Origin: Hymenobacter lapidarius
GTDB taxonomy: Bacteria > Bacteroidota > Bacteroidia > Cytophagales > Hymenobacteraceae
Reading direction: 5' to 3'
Assembly (NCBI RefSeq): GCF_001816145.1
Contig: NZ_MDZB01000066.1
Span: 1-64,000 of the forward strand
Length of the DNA: 64,000 nucleotides
In this document: positions 1 to 9,067 of the stretch, in pieces
How positions within the stretch are numbered: the first letter of the stretch is position 1
Layout: each line of letters begins with the position of its first letter
Notes under the pieces: generated by a model
Database searches by the model: none
Told to the model about the DNA's origin: nothing
What the model saw: only the letters and a program-made list of their open reading frames with translations
Position numbers and translations under genes: made by a program

Positions 1-2
1 CC

Positions 3-83
3 ACCATCCGTACCGCAAGCGAGTGGATAAGTCACCAAGATGCTAAAAATTGGTTTGACCATTGCGGGTATCATGTACAGTAA
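3..83 (+). CDS. Possible C-terminal tail of a transposase (5' partial)
   Basis: An open frame enters from the left edge and ends at a TAA at 81-83. Its 26 residues end in NWFDHCGYHVQ, which resembles the extreme C-terminus of IS630/DDE-type transposases, where a W..HCGY ending is common. Nothing else of the gene is in the window. Positions 84-229 then hold no recognisable gene, only AT-richer sequence leading to the next coding region. The assignment rests on a short motif and is weak; it could be a chance open frame. Confidence 0.3.
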   Translation, partial: TIRTASEWISHQDAKNWFDHCGYHVQ

Positions 84-229
84 CCTGGGAACCGCTCTAA
101 GTTGTAGTGACTGTGCGCTTTGTTGGCATAATGCAGTACTATGCGGCTTCATTATAAAATAAATCCAAGATTATTCGCGATAATCCAACTAATGATGAAC
201 TATGCCGTAGTGCGCCGGGTCTTTTGGGC

Positions 230-1054
230 ATGCGAAAGACCACTCTGCTGGCCGCCGCTGCCCTTCTGGGCGGCCCCGGCCTCACCCTGGCTCAGAACAC
301 GCCGGAAGAAAACAACCCCAACGTTGACGCTCCTTTCGTGCGAAACATTCGCGCCGACCGGCCCGGGCAAACCGTATCGGCCCAGGTGCTGCGGGCCGGC
401 CGCTTCCAGCTCGAAGCGGGCACGCAACGCACAGCCCCCAATGCCGGGCAATCCATGCTGAGCACTGGCGCAACCCTGCGCGTGGGGTTTTTCAATAGCA
501 TGGAGCTGCGCGTGAGCCAGCCTTATTTCAACCGCTACACCCGCACCAACCCCGAATCTGGCCAAACTGAGTCGGCCGCGGGGTGGGCTCCGGTGGTGCT
601 GGGAGCCAAGTTCATGGTTTCGCCCAACTTTGACACCCGCACGCAGGTGGCCATCCTAGTAGAGTCGGCCATGCCCAATACCGGCAACAGGGCGTTGGCC
701 ACCAATAGCCTGGCCCCTAGCGCCCGCCTGCTCATCAGCGAGCAGCTGGGTCAGCGCTACGGCCTGGAAGCAAACTTTGGTTTCAGCCAGCCCGGCCTGA
801 AAGTTGCCGACATCGAGAAGGGGCAATTCCTGGGTACGCTGGCCCTGAACGGACCGCTCACCAGCAAAACCGGCTTTTTTGTGGAAGGCTACGGCGCGGG
901 GCGCTCTTCCCTCACCACGGGTACTACGGCGGGCCTTTACTGGCGCCCGGTGCCGCAGGTGCGGCTCGATGTGAACGCGGGGCGCGTGCTGGGCGGCCCC
1001 GCCAGTGGCACGTCCACGGTGGGCGCTGGCTTGGTGGTGAAAATGGGCAAATAG
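230..1054 (+). CDS. Outer-membrane transporter-like protein (phenol MetA-type family)
   Basis: A protein of 274 residues with a Sec signal peptide (MRKTTLLAAAALL, cleavage near LTLAQ). The mature part begins with RADRPGQTVSAQVL followed by alternating, glycine- and aromatic-rich strands typical of an outer-membrane beta-barrel. The opening resembles proteins annotated as putative MetA-pathway transporters (Phenol_MetA_deg-like), whose substrate is usually unknown. I chose the ATG at 230 because it gives a clean signal peptide; a TTG at 224 is also in frame. The gene converges on pyc with 88 bp between the two. The beta-barrel assignment is fairly safe; any role in phenol metabolism is not supported. 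Confidence 0.6.
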   Translation: MRKTTLLAAAALLGGPGLTLAQNTPEENNPNVDAPFVRNIRADRPGQTVSAQVLRAGRFQLEAGTQRTAPNAGQSMLSTGATLRVGFFNSMELRVSQPYFNRYTRTNPESGQTESAAGWAPVVLGAKFMVSPNFDTRTQVAILVESAMPNTGNRALATNSLAPSARLLISEQLGQRYGLEANFGFSQPGLKVADIEKGQFLGTLALNGPLTSKTGFFVEGYGAGRSSLTTGTTAGLYWRPVPQVRLDVNAGRVLGGPASGTSTVGAGLVVKMGK

Positions 1055-1142
1055 CATTTTTCATTGAAAAAGGCAAGAGGAGGGGAAATAAAGCAGGCCG
1101 CCAACATGGTAGCCAAATGCTTCATTTTCCCTCACCTCGTCT

Positions 1143-4100
1143 TTATCCCAGCGTAATCACCAGGTCGTCGGCCTGCACGCGGCTGCCTTCCCCCAAGGCA
1201 ATGGAGGCCACCGTCACGTCCTGCGGGGCGGTGATGGTGGTTTCCATTTTCATGGCTTCGATGACGAACAGCGGGGTGTTTTTGGCAACGGCCTGCCCCG
1301 GCTTCACCAGTATCTTGCTGAGCATGCCCTGGAGCGGGGCGCCCACTTGCAGCGGGTTGGTCTTGTCGGCCTTGGCGTTGCTGATTTTGGTGACGGCCAC
1401 GGCGTGGTCGCGGACCTGCAGGTTGCGGGTCTGGCCGTTGAGGGTGAAAAAGATGGTGCGGTAGCCATCTTCGTTCAGCGTGCCCACCGACTCCAGACGC
1501 ACGATGACCGACTTGCCACGGGCTATTTCGATGATGGTTTCTTCGCCTGGCTGGAGGCCGTAGAAGAACACTGAAGTGGGTACCTTGCTCACGTCGCCAA
1601 ACTGCAGGCGGTGCGCCCAGTATTCCTCAAACACCTTGGGATACAGCAGCGAGGACAGCATATCCGTGAATTTGGCGCCCGGAAATTTCTCCTGAAACGC
1701 CTTCCACTCCTTGTTGAAGTTGATGGGCTTGAGGTGCTCGTTGGGGCGGTCCGTAAACGGCGCTTCGTTCTTGAGAATGAGCTTCTGCAACTCGGCCGGC
1801 CAGCCACCTTCGGGCTGGCCAATATCGCCGCGGAACAGGTCGCGCACGGATTCGGGGAAGCTCAGGGTTTCGCCCTTTTCCATCACATCGGCGGGCGTCA
1901 GGCTGTTCGACACCATAAACAGGGCCATATCGCCTACCACTTTGCTGCTGGGCGTCACCTTCACGATGTCGCCGAACATGTCGTTCACGTCGGCAAAGCG
2001 CTGCTTCACTTCCTCAAATTTGTCAAGCAGGCCCAGCGACGAGGCCTGCGGGCGCAGGTTGGAGTACTGCCCGCCCGGTATCTCGTGTTGGAATACTTCC
2101 GAGGTGCCCGCTTTCAGGCCCGACTCGAATGGGTAGTACATCTCCCGCACCGCTTCCCAGTAGTTGCTGAATTCGTTGAGCGACTGCTGGTTAAACTCGC
2201 GGTGGCGCGGCGTGTGGCGCAGCATTTCCACCACGGAGTTGAAGTTGGGCTGGGAAGTGAGGCCGGAGAGCGAGCCCAGCGCCACGTCGATGACATTGAC
2301 GCCAGCTTCGACGGCTTTCATATAGGTGGCGGTCTGCAGCGAGGACGTGTCGTGGGTGTGCAGGTGGATGGGCAGCTTCACGGTGTCGCGCAGGCCGGCA
2401 ATGAGCTCGGTGGCGGCGTAGGGCTTCAGCAGACCAGCCATATCCTTGATACACAGGATGTGGGCGCCGGCATCCTCCAGCTGCTTGGCCAGCTTCAGGT
2501 AGTAGTCGAGCGTGTACTTGGTGCGGCTGGGGTCCAGAATGTCACCGGTGTAGCAGATGCAGGCCTCGGCCAGCCGGTCGGTTTTGTTGCGCACGAAGCC
2601 GATGCAGGCCTCCATGCCCTTGAGCCAGTTCAGCGAGTCGAAGATGCGGAACACGTCCACGCCGGTTTCGGCGGCCTGCTGCACAAACCGCTCGGTGAGG
2701 TTATCCGGATAGGCCTTGTAGCCCACGCCGTTGGCCCCGCGGATGAGCATTTGCAGCAGGATATTGGGCACGGCGGCGCGCAGGCGGGCCAGGCGCTCCC
2801 AGGGGTCTTCGTGCAGGAAGCGCAGGGCCACGTCGAAGGTGGCGCCGCCCCACACCTCCAGACTGAAGGTTTGGGGGTGCTGCTGGGCGTAGGCGCCCGC
2901 CACTTTCAGCATGTCCCAGGTGCGCATGCGGGTGGCCAGCAGGCTCTGGTGGGCATCGCGCAGGGTGGTGTCGGTGTAATGAATGAGCGGCTCGTCGCGC
3001 AGCCACTTCGAGAAGCCTTCAGGGCCCAGTTCGTGCAGCTTCTGCTTGGTACCGGGCGCGGGGGCGGCGTGGTCGGACTGCGGCAGGTGCGGCCGGCGCG
3101 GGTTATGGCGCGGGTCGAGCAGGTTTTTCACGTCGGGGTTGCCGTTCACCACCACGTCGCCCACAAAGCCGAGCAGGCGCGTGGCGCGGTCCTGCCGGGC
3201 GTCGAACTTGAACAGGTCGGCGTGGTCCTTGATGAAATCCACGTTGACCTGGCCCTGCTGAAAATCCTCGTGGCCGATGATATTCTTGAGGAACTGGATG
3301 TTGGTTTGCACGCCGCGCACCCGGAACTCGTCTAGGGCCCGCAGCATTTTCTGGGCCGCGCCGTGCAGCGTGGGCGCGTGGGCCGAAATCTTCACCAGCA
3401 TCGAGTCGAAGAACGGTGACACTACCACGCCCTGGTACACCGAGCCTTCATCGAGCCGAATGCCGAAGCCGCCGGCCGCCCGGTAGGCCACAATGGTACC
3501 GTAGTCGGGCTTGAAGTCGTTTGCGGGATTTTCGGTGGTCACGCGGCACTGCACGGCAAAGCCTGTCCGCATGGGCTTCACATCGGGTCCCAGGCCAATT
3601 TCGGGGTCGCTGAGCTTGAAGCCGGCGGCGATAAAAATCTGGGTTTTAATCAGGTCGATGCCTGTAATCATCTCCGTCACGGTGTGCTCCACCTGAATGC
3701 GGGGATTCACTTCGATGAAGTAAATCCGGTCCTTCTCCGGGTTGACGAGGAATTCCACGGTGCCCACGTTGTCGTAGCCCACGGCCCGGCCAATGCGCAG
3801 GGCGTATTCATACAGGAGGTGGCGCTGGTGGTCGGGCAGGTTCATGGCCGGGGCCACTTCCACCACCTTCTGGAAGCGGCGCTGCACCGAGCAGTCGCGC
3901 TCATACAGGTGCACGAGGTTGCCGTGCTGGTCGCCCACGAGTTGCACTTCGATGTGCTTGGGTCGCTCCACGTACTTCTCCAGAAACACGGTGTCGTCGC
4001 CGAAGGCATTCAGGGCCTCGTTGCGGGCCTCAAAAAAGCCCTTTTCCATCTGCTCGTCGTCGCGGATGATGCGCATGCCGCGGCCGCCGCCGCCGCTGGC

Positions 4101-4583
4101 CGCCTTCAGCATCACGGGGTAGCCAATGCGGTGGGCTTCGGCTTGGGCGGTCTCGAAGTCCACCAGCTCGGCCTCGCTGCTCTCAATCTGGGGCACCTGG
4201 CAGCGCTGGGCCACTTCCTTGGCGCGCACCTTGTCGCCGAGGGCTTCCATTACTTCCGGGCGCGGGCCGACGAACACGATACCTTCCTCGGCGCAGCGGC
4301 GCGAGAGCGTGGCGTTTTCGCTCAGGAAGCCGTAACCGGGGTGAATGGCATTAACGCCGTTCTCCTTGGCTACCCGCAGCAGGACTTCAATGTCTAGGTA
4401 GGGCTTGAGGGGCTCGTCGTCGCGGCCAATCTGGTAGGCCTCGTCGGCCTTGTAGCGGTGCAGCGAGTACCGGTCCTCGTAGGTGTAGACGGCGACGGTG
4501 GGGATGTTGAGCTCGGTGGCGGCGCGCATTACCCGAATGGCAATTTCGCCGCGGTTGGCGACCAGGAGTTTCGTGATTTTCAT
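1143..4583 (-). CDS. pyc: Pyruvate carboxylase
   Basis: Converts pyruvate, bicarbonate and ATP to oxaloacetate, refilling the TCA cycle. The 1146 residues match the single-chain bacterial enzyme (about 1150). Domains in order: biotin carboxylase (residues 1 to about 450, starting KITKLLVANRGEIA, with the Gly-rich ATP loop KAASGGGGRGMR), carboxyltransferase TIM barrel (from LIHYTDTTLRDAHQS, about 535 to 800), the conserved PC tetramerisation region, and a C-terminal biotinyl domain with VIEAMKMETT. The biotin lysine is near residue 1112. The ATG at 4583 is chosen because the family begins at that point; an in-frame upstream ATG would add 23 unrelated residues. It is a single-gene unit divergent from the next gene. 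Confidence 0.97.
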   Translation of the reverse strand: MKITKLLVANRGEIAIRVMRAATELNIPTVAVYTYEDRYSLHRYKADEAYQIGRDDEPLKPYLDIEVLLRVAKENGVNAIHPGYGFLSENATLSRRCAEEGIVFVGPRPEVMEALGDKVRAKEVAQRCQVPQIESSEAELVDFETAQAEAHRIGYPVMLKAASGGGGRGMRIIRDDEQMEKGFFEARNEALNAFGDDTVFLEKYVERPKHIEVQLVGDQHGNLVHLYERDCSVQRRFQKVVEVAPAMNLPDHQRHLLYEYALRIGRAVGYDNVGTVEFLVNPEKDRIYFIEVNPRIQVEHTVTEMITGIDLIKTQIFIAAGFKLSDPEIGLGPDVKPMRTGFAVQCRVTTENPANDFKPDYGTIVAYRAAGGFGIRLDEGSVYQGVVVSPFFDSMLVKISAHAPTLHGAAQKMLRALDEFRVRGVQTNIQFLKNIIGHEDFQQGQVNVDFIKDHADLFKFDARQDRATRLLGFVGDVVVNGNPDVKNLLDPRHNPRRPHLPQSDHAAPAPGTKQKLHELGPEGFSKWLRDEPLIHYTDTTLRDAHQSLLATRMRTWDMLKVAGAYAQQHPQTFSLEVWGGATFDVALRFLHEDPWERLARLRAAVPNILLQMLIRGANGVGYKAYPDNLTERFVQQAAETGVDVFRIFDSLNWLKGMEACIGFVRNKTDRLAEACICYTGDILDPSRTKYTLDYYLKLAKQLEDAGAHILCIKDMAGLLKPYAATELIAGLRDTVKLPIHLHTHDTSSLQTATYMKAVEAGVNVIDVALGSLSGLTSQPNFNSVVEMLRHTPRHREFNQQSLNEFSNYWEAVREMYYPFESGLKAGTSEVFQHEIPGGQYSNLRPQASSLGLLDKFEEVKQRFADVNDMFGDIVKVTPSSKVVGDMALFMVSNSLTPADVMEKGETLSFPESVRDLFRGDIGQPEGGWPAELQKLILKNEAPFTDRPNEHLKPINFNKEWKAFQEKFPGAKFTDMLSSLLYPKVFEEYWAHRLQFGDVSKVPTSVFFYGLQPGEETIIEIARGKSVIVRLESVGTLNEDGYRTIFFTLNGQTRNLQVRDHAVAVTKISNAKADKTNPLQVGAPLQGMLSKILVKPGQAVAKNTPLFVIEAMKMETTITAPQDVTVASIALGEGSRVQADDLVITLG

Positions 4584-4686
4584 ATACTGCAGGTGGGATA
4601 GGCGCGCATACGGCGAAACTACGCCAAAGGCTGCGGCAAATGCCTTCCCCAATCGTTTGCAGCCCGCTGCCAGGAGCTTTAAGCGC

Positions 4687-4714
4687 TTGCGGATTACAAT
4701 GCTCCCTATATTTG
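4687..4714 (+). promoter_or_regulatory. Bacteroidota-type promoter upstream of the 4746 gene
   Basis: TTG (4687-4689), 17 bp, then TATATTTG (4707-4714). This fits the TTTG / TAnnTTTG pattern recognised by the Bacteroidota housekeeping sigma factor. It lies 31 bp upstream of the ATG at 4746. Confidence 0.55.
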
Positions 4715-4745
4715 AACCTCGCTACGCTACTTTAATTCTACCCGC

Positions 4746-5351
4746 ATGAAGCGCCATTGCTTTCTACCCATTGCACTGTTTATCAGCCAGGTCGCACTGG
4801 CGCAGCCCGTTTCCCCTGCCCCTTCGGCCCCAACCCTTACGGGTAGTTGGAGCGGCGGCCTAGGCGTTGGGAACGGGGTGGAAATCCATGCCGGTTACTT
4901 TGCCAATCGTTTTGTGGTGCTGGGGCGCACCCGCTACAAATGGTGGCGTCCGGACTCGGGGCCCGGCTCCAGCGGCCTGTTTCGGCGATTCAACACCCGC
5001 TCGCGGCAAACCGAAGTAGCGGCGCTGGCTGGCTACAGCGTGCCGGTGCGCAGCGCGCTGGTGTATGCGGGGGCCGGCGTGGGCTACGTGGCGGGCCGGC
5101 AGCTGGGCGACTACCGCTACACGCTTCGCGGCAACGCCGCTATCAGCAACGATACCTATTATTACGCCTACCGCCGCTACCAAGCCATTGGCCTGCCGCT
5201 GGAAGTCGGGTTTGTGTGCCCCGCCCCCAACCCCGACCTGAACGTGGGGATAAGCTTCCAGGCGAATCTCAACCCGGAGCAATCGGTGTTTTGCCTGCTG
5301 GTCACGCTTTGGGGCGGCCAGTTCAGCCGTCGACCCGCGCCGGCCCGGTAG
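4746..5351 (+). CDS. Exported protein of unknown function
   Basis: 201 residues with a signal peptide (MKRHCFLPIALFISQVALAQ). The rest is Gly/Tyr/Arg-rich with alternating hydrophobic strands, for example LVYAGAGVGYVAGRQLGDYR, as in small outer-membrane beta-barrel or porin-like proteins. I recognise no named family. A good -33/-7 promoter lies just upstream, and the next gene, a lipoprotein, starts 38 bp downstream on the same strand, so the two may be co-transcribed. Function unknown. Confidence 0.7.
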   Translation: MKRHCFLPIALFISQVALAQPVSPAPSAPTLTGSWSGGLGVGNGVEIHAGYFANRFVVLGRTRYKWWRPDSGPGSSGLFRRFNTRSRQTEVAALAGYSVPVRSALVYAGAGVGYVAGRQLGDYRYTLRGNAAISNDTYYYAYRRYQAIGLPLEVGFVCPAPNPDLNVGISFQANLNPEQSVFCLLVTLWGGQFSRRPAPAR

Positions 5352-5389
5352 CGCCCATGTTGTTTCATCATTACTTTTTATTCCGTTCA

Positions 5390-5998
5390 ATGCCCGCACA
5401 TTACGCCCGTTTTCGCATCGTATCCGGCTGGTTTTTACTGGCCCTGGCACTCACTGCCGGGGCGGGTTGCACGCTCACCACGGCCGAAGTAGAGCCGGAG
5501 CTGCCCACCGGCAGAGTGAGCGACGGCAACACGCTGGTGTACCGCGCCGACGGCCTGCCCGTGGTGGCCCACAACGATACCAGTCTGGGCACCATCCTTA
5601 TTTCCACCATTGGCGGTACCCGGCCGGTAGTGGGCCGGCTCTACGCTGGCACCGCGGTAGTTATCCGGGCCAGAGACAGCCAGAACGAAGCCGTGGTGGG
5701 CCAACAGCAGCACGAGCTGCAACTGGAATTACTGGCTTTTCAAGGCGTGGGCACCTATACTGTTGCGCTCCCCGGCAGCTTTTATCAGGCGTCACCCTAT
5801 CCCAATAATCAGCAGGCGCCGGCCGCTGCGCAGACCTACTACCCGGCCGGTACCGCCGCCGCCCGGGTCGTGGTTACGGAATGGAATGCGACCACCCGGC
5901 AGCTGCGGGGCACGTTTGCGTTCACGGCCACGGCCCCGGCTACGGGCCAGGCGGTGGCCCTCACCGAAGGGCGCTTCGATTTGATTCTTGACCAATAG
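5390..5998 (+). CDS. Putative lipoprotein of unknown function
   Basis: 202 residues. The N-terminus has a hydrophobic stretch ending in the lipobox LTAGAGC, so Cys27 would be lipidated and the protein anchored in the outer membrane or periplasm. The remainder is beta-rich (GRLYAGTAVVIRARD, ATTRQLRGTFAFTATAP). It recalls the small Bacteroidota lipoproteins of the DUF6252 type, but I would not assign a family firmly. The ATG at 5390 gives a normal-length lipoprotein signal; an in-frame ATG at 5357 would add 11 residues. It follows the exported protein at 4746 and may share its transcript. Confidence 0.65.
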   Translation: MPAHYARFRIVSGWFLLALALTAGAGCTLTTAEVEPELPTGRVSDGNTLVYRADGLPVVAHNDTSLGTILISTIGGTRPVVGRLYAGTAVVIRARDSQNEAVVGQQQHELQLELLAFQGVGTYTVALPGSFYQASPYPNNQQAPAAAQTYYPAGTAAARVVVTEWNATTRQLRGTFAFTATAPATGQAVALTEGRFDLILDQ

Positions 5999-6070
5999 GG
6001 CCATCCCCTTTTAAAACAAGCGAACGGAGTTGGGGTTAGCAAAGCATTCTTCCCGCTAAGCTTCTTCCGC

Positions 6071-6787
6071 ATGGATTTCACCGACAAAAACATCCTCCTC
6101 ATTGGCGCGTCTTCGGGCATTGGCCTGGCCACGGCGCAGCTGCTCAGCAAGCTTGAGGTAAACCTGTTTACCGCCTCGCGGCACCTCTCGCCGGAGCTGG
6201 AGGTCCTGGGCACCACGCACATCACCTACGACGCCACGCAGCCCGTGGGCACTGCCTTCGATGGCCTGCCCGAGGTGCTGCACGGCGTGGCCTACTTCCC
6301 CGGCAGCATCAAGCTGCGGCCGTTCGAGCGCATTCCCAGCGAAGATTTCCAGGCTGATTTCGACCTGAACGTGCTGGGCGCCGTGCGCGTGCTGCAAGCC
6401 ACCATCAAGCGCCTGAAAAAAGCCGAAGGCACGGCCTCGGTGGTGCTCTTCAGCACCGTAGCGGCCGACACGGGCATGAGCTTCCATACCAGCATAGCCA
6501 CCGCCAAGGCCGCCATTGAGGGCCTGACCCGCTCCCTGGCCGCCGAGTATGCTGCTAGCGGCGTGCGCGTGAACTGCATTGCGCCCTCGCTCACTAACAC
6601 GCCCCTGGCAGCCGCGTTGCTCAACTCGCCCGAGAAGGCCGAGGCCGGCGCCAAGCGCCACCCGTTGCAGCGCATCGGCCAGCCTCAGGATTTGGCCTAC
6701 ACCGCGTCGTTCCTGCTCTCGGACCACAGCTCGTTTGTGACCGGCCAGGTTATAGCCGTGGACGGCGGCATGGGCGTCTTGAAGTAA
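6071..6787 (+). CDS. SDR-family oxidoreductase lacking the usual catalytic tyrosine
   Basis: 238 residues, a typical classical short-chain dehydrogenase length. The Rossmann cofactor motif is LLIGASSGIGLATAQLL near residue 10, and the C-terminal region has NCIAPSLTNTPLA and VTGQVIAVDGG. Where the family has YxxxK, this protein reads SIATAKAAIEG, so the Lys is kept but the catalytic Tyr position is Ile. The enzyme may therefore be catalytically altered, or belong to the SDR subgroup with SIA.AK. Substrate unknown. It lies 131 bp upstream of a photolyase gene, separated by a palindromic repeat. Confidence 0.85.
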   Translation: MDFTDKNILLIGASSGIGLATAQLLSKLEVNLFTASRHLSPELEVLGTTHITYDATQPVGTAFDGLPEVLHGVAYFPGSIKLRPFERIPSEDFQADFDLNVLGAVRVLQATIKRLKKAEGTASVVLFSTVAADTGMSFHTSIATAKAAIEGLTRSLAAEYAASGVRVNCIAPSLTNTPLAAALLNSPEKAEAGAKRHPLQRIGQPQDLAYTASFLLSDHSSFVTGQVIAVDGGMGVLK

Positions 6788-6794
6788 GCCCCTC

Positions 6795-6915
6795 CAGTTG
6801 TCGGTTGCTGGTTGTCGGTTTTTAGTCACTGACGGCGAAGACCTTGGTCTTTCCTTCCGCAACCCTAACAAGCTGGCAGGGGTACTGGTAACGGACAATC
6901 AGCAACTGACAACTA
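6795..6915. repeat. Palindromic repeat family D ahead of the photolyase gene
   Basis: The left arm at about 6795-6820 (CAGTTGTCGGTTGCTG...) and the right arm at about 6890-6915 (...CAGCAACTGACAACT) are imperfect inverted complements separated by about 70 bp. The right arm ends 3 nt before the photolyase ATG, so the element forms that gene's untranslated leader or promoter region. Confidence 0.6.
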
Positions 6916-6918
6916 AGG

Positions 6919-8247
6919 ATGAAAATCTGCATCTTCTGGCACCGCCGCGACTTGCGGCTGCACGACAACGCCGGCCTGGCGGCCGCCCTGGCCAGTGGCC
7001 TGCCGGTACTGCCCCTCTTTATCTACGACTCCGATATCCTTGACTATCTGCCGAACAAGGCCGATGCCCGACTGACCTATATTTTCGACGAAGTGGAACG
7101 CCTTTCGGCGGCTACGGCGGCGGCGGGCGGTACCTTCCTGGCGCGCTACGGCAAGCCGCTTGAGGTGCTGGAAGCACTGCTGAAAGAGTTTGACGTGGCC
7201 GCCGTGCACACCAACGAGGACTACGAGCCTTACGCCACCCAGCGCGATGCCGCCTTGGGCCAGTTGTTGGCCGGGCACGGGGTAGATTTTTTCCTGTATA
7301 AAGACCAGGTGATTTTTGCCAAAGACGAAATCCTTACTAAATCGGGCACGGTGCCCAAGGTATTCGGGGCGTACCACAAGAGCTTTCTGGCCAAGCTGAC
7401 CGACGACCTGCTCCTGCCCTATGGCTCGGCGGAGGCCTTCACCGCTGCCAACCTGCACCGCGTTCCGGACGGCCAGGCCGCCGCCCGTCCCACCCTGGAA
7501 AGCATGGGATTTGAGCGCCTGGAGCAGTTTGTGCCCACCGCCGACCTGCCCGCGCAGGAGGTGGTGCGCAACTACCACGCCACCCGCAACACCCCTGCCC
7601 TGCAAAACGGCACCACCCGCATTTCGGTGCAGCTGCGCTTTGGCACCCTCAACGTGCGGCAGGTAATGCGACAGGCCAAGGCCCTCAACCCCAAGCTGCT
7701 GGCCGAAATTATCTGGCGCGACTTCTTCATGATGCTGCTCTGGCACTACCCCGGCACCGCCACGGAAGCCTACGACCCCAAGATGCGGGCCGTGCCGTAC
7801 CGCAACAACGAGGACGAGTTCCAGGCGTGGTGCGAGGGCCGCACCGGCTACCCGCTGGTAGATGCCGGCATGCGTGAGCTCAACGCCACCGGCTACCTGC
7901 CCAACCGCGTGCGCATGACCGTGGCGGGCTTTCTGGTGAAGCATTTGTTTATCGATTGGCGCTGGGGCGAGAAGTATTTTGCCGACAAGCTGCTGGATTA
8001 CGAGCTGGCCAATAACGTGGGCAACTGGCAGTGGATGGCCGGCACCGGCGCCATTTCGGCCCCCTGGTTCCGGGTGTACAGCCCGGAAAGCCAGCTGGCG
8101 CAAGTTGACCCCGACATGAAATACGTGAAGCGCTGGGTGCCGGAGGTGGGCACCCGCGCCTACCCCACCCCCATCGTGGACCACAAGTTTGCGCGGGACC
8201 GCGCCGTAGAAGCCATTCGTGCCGCCCGCATCGCCGCTACCTCGTAG
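6919..8247 (+). CDS. phrB: Deoxyribodipyrimidine photo-lyase / cryptochrome family
   Basis: Repairs UV-induced pyrimidine dimers using light and reduced FAD. The 442 residues hold an N-terminal photolyase domain (ICIFWHRRDLRLHDNAGLA, residues 2 to about 165, antenna-binding) and a C-terminal FAD-binding domain with EIIWRDFFMMLLWHYP, YPLVDAGMRELNATGYLPNR and the signature NWQWMAGTGA, followed by VYSPESQ and KRWVPE. These match class I CPD photolyases; a cryptochrome-like role cannot be excluded from sequence alone. The start codon lies 3 nt after a palindromic repeat. Confidence 0.93.
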   Translation: MKICIFWHRRDLRLHDNAGLAAALASGLPVLPLFIYDSDILDYLPNKADARLTYIFDEVERLSAATAAAGGTFLARYGKPLEVLEALLKEFDVAAVHTNEDYEPYATQRDAALGQLLAGHGVDFFLYKDQVIFAKDEILTKSGTVPKVFGAYHKSFLAKLTDDLLLPYGSAEAFTAANLHRVPDGQAAARPTLESMGFERLEQFVPTADLPAQEVVRNYHATRNTPALQNGTTRISVQLRFGTLNVRQVMRQAKALNPKLLAEIIWRDFFMMLLWHYPGTATEAYDPKMRAVPYRNNEDEFQAWCEGRTGYPLVDAGMRELNATGYLPNRVRMTVAGFLVKHLFIDWRWGEKYFADKLLDYELANNVGNWQWMAGTGAISAPWFRVYSPESQLAQVDPDMKYVKRWVPEVGTRAYPTPIVDHKFARDRAVEAIRAARIAATS

Positions 8248-8342
8248 GGTAGCTGTACCGGGCGCGGACTTTCAGCGTCCCTGCCGGCTAGCACCCCACC
8301 ACAAACCCTGAACCACTGCCCAACTACACCGGTTATACTGCC

Positions 8343-8972
8343 ATGGAAAAGAACCGCATCAAACAAGCTTATCTCGACTTCGTGCTCAACGAAGGCCACC
8401 CGCCGCAATCGGTTTTCAAGCTCACGCAGCAGCTGGGCATTGCCGAGCAGGAATTCTACGCGCACTACCCCAATTTTGAGGCTATTGACCGGGAAATATG
8501 GGCCGACTTTGGCCACCGCGCCCGCACCGCCGCCGCCGCCGAGCCCGTGTGGGAGGGCTACAGCAGCCGCGAGAAGCTGCTGGCGTTCTACTACACCATG
8601 CTCGAAATCCTGAAGCAGAACCGCTCCTACGCCCTCATGAGCCTGCGCCGCTCACTCAAGAAAATGCCGGGTCTCACGCCCCGGGTGCTCGACGATTTCC
8701 GGCAGGACTTCGAAATATTCGTGAGCGACCTGCTGGCCGCGGGCCGCGTGAGCGGCGAAATTGCCAACCGCCCGCTGGTGCAGGAGGGCTACCCCCGCTT
8801 TTTCTGGCAGCAGGCATTGTTCGTGCTCGGCTTCTTTGCCAAAGACGACACCGTGAACTTTGAGCGCACCGACGCCGCCGTGGAAAAAGCCGTGACGCTG
8901 AGCTTCGACTTGGTGGGCCGCAACACCTTGGATTCAGCCTTTGACTTCGTGCGCTTCCTGGTGCGCCGATAA
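8343..8972 (+). CDS. TetR-family transcriptional regulator
   Basis: 209 residues. The N-terminal 50 residues form a three-helix DNA-binding domain (KNRIKQAYLDFVLNEG, then FKLTQQLGIAEQEFYAHYPNFEAID, corresponding to the TetR helix-turn-helix ending in F-Y-x-x-Y/F). The C-terminal helical domain would bind a ligand and dimerise. It sits directly upstream of an ABC1-type kinase gene on the same strand, an arrangement that suggests, but does not prove, that it controls that gene. The ligand is unknown. Confidence 0.75.
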   Translation: MEKNRIKQAYLDFVLNEGHPPQSVFKLTQQLGIAEQEFYAHYPNFEAIDREIWADFGHRARTAAAAEPVWEGYSSREKLLAFYYTMLEILKQNRSYALMSLRRSLKKMPGLTPRVLDDFRQDFEIFVSDLLAAGRVSGEIANRPLVQEGYPRFFWQQALFVLGFFAKDDTVNFERTDAAVEKAVTLSFDLVGRNTLDSAFDFVRFLVRR

Positions 8973-8975
8973 TTT

Positions 8976-9062
8976 CAGTGAACAGTTAGCAGTGAGCAAT
9001 GAACCGTGACGTTCAATGAAATCCTGAACAACTGTTCATTGCTCACTGCTAACTGTTCACTG
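8976..9062. repeat. Perfect 29-bp inverted repeat, family B
   Basis: The left arm 8976-9004 (CAGTGAACAGTTAGCAGTGA...) and right arm 9034-9062 are perfect reverse complements over 29 bp with a 29-nt loop. The right arm ends 5 nt before the ATG of the ABC1 kinase gene. There is no T-run, so it is not a normal terminator. Confidence 0.85.
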
Positions 9063-9067
9063 ATTTA

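Noticed and set aside
1055..1142. Possible terminator between the 230 gene and pyc
   Set aside because: GAGGAGGGGAAATAAAGC and GCTTCATTTTCCCTCACCTC pair only imperfectly with a long loop and no T-run; not convincing.
1611..3335. Long plus-strand open frame (574 codons) opposite pyc
   Set aside because: Composition is His/Val/Gly/Leu-rich with no family motif, and it is the antisense of a certain gene; high GC keeps such shadow frames open.
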